Below, one piece after another: positions 62,247 to 64,000 of a DNA stretch of 64,000 nt. The notes below the pieces were generated by a model. The model searched no databases. It saw nothing but the letters and a program-made list of their open reading frames with translations, and had not been told where the DNA came from. Within the stretch, counting starts at the first letter, position 1, and each line of letters opens with the position of its first letter. This DNA comes from Affinundibacterium flavidum (GTDB lineage Bacteria > Pseudomonadota > Gammaproteobacteria > Burkholderiales > Burkholderiaceae_D), in the NCBI RefSeq assembly GCF_014284175.1, contig NZ_JACOGA010000002.1, positions 222,071-286,070 of the forward strand, read 5' to 3'. The translations under genes and the position numbers were made by a program.

Positions 62247-63520
62247 GATGCACTCGCTGCGGAAGCTGCTGGAGTTACCGCTGTCGATGCTGCTGAGCTG
62301 GCGGAAGCGGAGGCAGATCCATCAGCATTTTTCTTAGCACCAGATTTATCCCTCTTATTGTCTCCCTTAGTATCGCCTTCACTGCGTTCTTTGACAGGCA
62401 CACCAGGGCGCAGATTTTGCTTACCTTCTAAGATGACTTTCATGCCTGCTTCTAAGCCGCTAACAATCGCATCATTTTCAAAGCTATACAGCACTTGCAC
62501 TTTCTTCTGTTCGGCTTTGCCTTCACTATCGGCGATAAACACCGTCACTGCATTTACGCCCATGACTAAGGCATCGCGTGGAATCACGATCACGTCTTTC
62601 AATGTCAAAACACTTAAGTCGACGTTGGCATAGGCACCTGGCCACAATTTCATCTCTTTATTATCAAAAACGGCTTTCACTTTGACGGTGCCAGACACGG
62701 CATCGATCACATTATCGATAAATTGTAGCTTGCCTTTGAAGACAGCTTTGCTATCTGGCAAGCTGGCGAACGCGATGCTGTCACCCCGTTTCATGCTATC
62801 TAAAGCATCGGACAAATTACGCTGTGGCAGCGGGAAAGTGATCGCAATCGGATCCATCTGCGTAATCGTAACCAAGGCTGCGCCTGAAGTATTTGGCTGC
62901 ACTAAGGAGCCGGGGAAAACATTGATCAAACCAGTACGGCCGCTGACTGGTGCGACAATTTTGCTATAACCCAAATTAACCTTAGCAGCGGCAACGGCAG
63001 CTTTTGCGCCATCGACGACCGATTGTTGCGCCTGCACTGCCGTTTGTGCCGCATCAACCACGCTTTGTGATTGAAATTTTTTGGCAAATAATTCTTTACT
63101 ACGTTCTAACTGGCGCTTATTTTCTGCCAGGCTGGCGATTTCTTTATCGAGCTGTGCTTGGGCTTTTGCCAGATTCACACTATCTGCACGATTATCTAGT
63201 GTAAATAACAAAGTGCCAGCTTTCACAAACTGGCCTTCTTTGATATGTACTTTATCGATGACGCTACTCACTTGCGGGCGTACTTCGACGATATTCAGCG
63301 AAGAAACCACGCCATTCGCTTTTAACTGCACTTCATAATTACGCTTTTGGGCGAGAATCGTATTGACTGTAACGGGACGATTCTTGTCGCCCTTGGCACC
63401 GATGGTTTGTCCGGCCATCAACTCTGTGCCTTCCGAACCACTTTTTTTCCACATCCAATAAGCGCCGCCCGCAGCGACAGCGATAGACAAAGCAAGTACC
63501 GGGATTTTTGCGTTTTTCAT
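62243..63520 (-). CDS. RND efflux membrane-fusion protein (MdtA/HlyD type)
   Basis: 425 aa from the ATG at 63518-63520, where the signal anchor MKNAKIPVLALSIAVAAGGAY begins; a longer frame through the repeat region is rejected. HlyD-type parts in order: beta-barrel/lipoyl half (VEVRPQVSSVIDKVHIKEGQFVKAGTLLFTLD), an alpha-helical hairpin (LAENKRQLERSKELFAKKFQS), the second lipoyl half (YSKIVAPVSGRTGLINVFPGSL), and the membrane-proximal domain. A Lys/Asp then Ser/Ala-rich 55-residue tail (SASASASSAASTAVTPAAS) is an unusual C-terminal extension. First gene of the efflux operon. Confidence 0.92.
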   Translation of the reverse strand: MKNAKIPVLALSIAVAAGGAYWMWKKSGSEGTELMAGQTIGAKGDKNRPVTVNTILAQKRNYEVQLKANGVVSSLNIVEVRPQVSSVIDKVHIKEGQFVKAGTLLFTLDNRADSVNLAKAQAQLDKEIASLAENKRQLERSKELFAKKFQSQSVVDAAQTAVQAQQSVVDGAKAAVAAAKVNLGYSKIVAPVSGRTGLINVFPGSLVQPNTSGAALVTITQMDPIAITFPLPQRNLSDALDSMKRGDSIAFASLPDSKAVFKGKLQFIDNVIDAVSGTVKVKAVFDNKEMKLWPGAYANVDLSVLTLKDVIVIPRDALVMGVNAVTVFIADSEGKAEQKKVQVLYSFENDAIVSGLEAGMKVILEGKQNLRPGVPVKERSEGDTKGDNKRDKSGAKKNADGSASASASSAASTAVTPAASAASAS

Positions 63521-63628
63521 GTTGTTTTGATTTTCAGAGGGAAGCTTATTAGACACATTCTCAGAAGAAAGTTCTATCGACCCAGGTAAAAAAGTAGCGA
63601 ATTTATCGACTATGTAACGATCTGCCCT

Positions 63629-63684
63629 GTAGTGCGCCATGCGCACCGCCCCGACAATCGTCTGGTGCGCGCGGCGCACCCTAC
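63629..63684. repeat. GTAGGGTGCGCC-family inverted repeat, copies 2 and 3
   Basis: GTAGTGCGCCATGCGCACC faces GGTGCGCGCGGCGCACCCTAC. The third copy is at 63887-63942 inside the second tandem unit. Closely related to the element at 20166-20235. Confidence 0.8.
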
Positions 63685-63732
63685 CATACAGCGTTGCATC
63701 AAGCGTTTTTGATCATCTGCATCTTAACAAAG

Positions 63733-63757
63733 AAAAAGCCAGCACTTAGGCTGGCTT
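63733..63757 (-). terminator. Rho-independent terminator (minus strand)
   Basis: On the minus strand AAGCCAGC-CTAAGT-GCTGGCTT is followed by TTTCTTT. It ends the gene whose C-terminal codons lie at 63805-63872; the start of its second copy is at the window edge. Confidence 0.8.
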
Positions 63758-63804
63758 GGTTCTTTTATACTTTTTGTTACGAAACTGCTGCAAAATATTT
63801 TGCT

Positions 63805-63872
63805 TTAGACAACAGCTCCATCGGTATCGTCTTTTTCTTTAACTGGCTTGATCAAGTCTTCACGCTTCACAC
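63805..63872 (-). pseudogene. Duplicated C-terminal gene fragment
   Basis: Minus-strand codons reading VKREDLIKPVKEKDDTDGAVV and stop, cut off at the duplication junction. The full gene is expected beyond 64000, with this tail as a by-product of the tandem duplication. The product was not recognised. Confidence 0.6.
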
Positions 63873-64000
63873 TAACGATCTGCCCTGTAGTGCGCCATGC
63901 GCACCGCCCCGACAATCGTCTGGTGCGCGCGGCGCACCCTACCATACAGCGTTGCATCAAGCGTTTTTGATCATCTGCATCTTAACAAAGAAAAAGCCAG

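Larger units (their letters stand above)
63615..64000. repeat. 258-bp tandem direct duplication reaching the right edge
   Basis: The 128 bases 63615-63742 recur without a mismatch at 63873-64000, giving a repeat unit of 258 bp (63615-63872) and a second copy cut by the edge. Each unit contains a GTAGGGTGCGCC-family inverted repeat, a terminator and, in the first copy, the C-terminal coding fragment. Unit length is a multiple of three. Confidence 0.9.

Noticed and set aside
63521..63679. Longer start for the membrane-fusion protein
   Set aside because: The extension encodes repeat-derived residues and would bury the signal anchor that begins at 63520.
1..64000. CRISPR array, tRNA or rRNA genes
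   Set aside because: No regularly spaced direct repeats and no tRNA or rRNA signatures were recognised by reading; a tRNAscan/Infernal run could still find something missed.

Overview
The window reads as chromosomal DNA of a moderately low-GC betaproteobacterium, most likely a Burkholderiales member close to the Oxalobacteraceae (Undibacterium-like). This is inferred from the argJ - DUF815 ATPase - mutT gene order, the many TonB receptors and RND proteins, and the De Ley-Doudoroff galactose genes; no rRNA or tRNA gene is present to confirm it. No prophage, CRISPR array or transposase gene was seen, but small non-coding mobile repeats are frequent.

Layout: (1) 1-6.9 kb: the 5' part of a TonB-dependent receptor running off the left edge, a secreted M9 collagenase-like protease, then a solitary integron-type gene cassette (attC site plus a SUKH-like gene) and a MITE-like element. 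(2) 6.9-17.5 kb: a ten-gene, one-strand galactose locus. AraFGH-type ABC importer, mutarotase, SDR sugar dehydrogenase, SMP-30 lactonase, DgoD dehydratase, DgoK kinase, DgoA aldolase and a LysR regulator together give import and full oxidation of D-galactose to pyruvate and glyceraldehyde 3-phosphate. A repeat element splits araG from araH. (3) 18-24 kb: msrA, then a three-gene SMC condensin of the MksFEB type, with a different inverted-repeat element in each of its two gaps. (4) 24-31 kb: an L,D-transpeptidase broken by an A8 frameshift, a TPR-GGDEF diguanylate cyclase, DUF3667, DUF1697 and ATP-grasp genes. (5) 31-40 kb: a secreted M28 aminopeptidase with two PPC domains, facing an M1 peptidase - DUF6702 - TonB receptor operon; an outer-membrane beta-barrel protein follows. 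(6) 40-50 kb: a giant coiled-coil membrane protein, an EamA exporter, a small membrane protein with an SPFH lipoprotein, AsmA (immediately preceded by a MITE), then mutT, DUF815 and argJ. (7) 50-64 kb: a CsgG-family protein, a DUF4124 protein, a CPA2 antiporter, a methyltransferase-sulfotransferase pair, a stand-alone proteasome/HslV-like Ntn-hydrolase candidate, a small membrane protein pair, and an RND efflux pair. The right edge is a 258-bp tandem duplication.

The features most worth following up are the lone integron cassette with a complete attC, the stand-alone Ntn-hydrolase whose Thr1/Asp17/Lys pattern can be read by eye, the Mks condensin without its nuclease partner, and the frameshifted L,D-transpeptidase.
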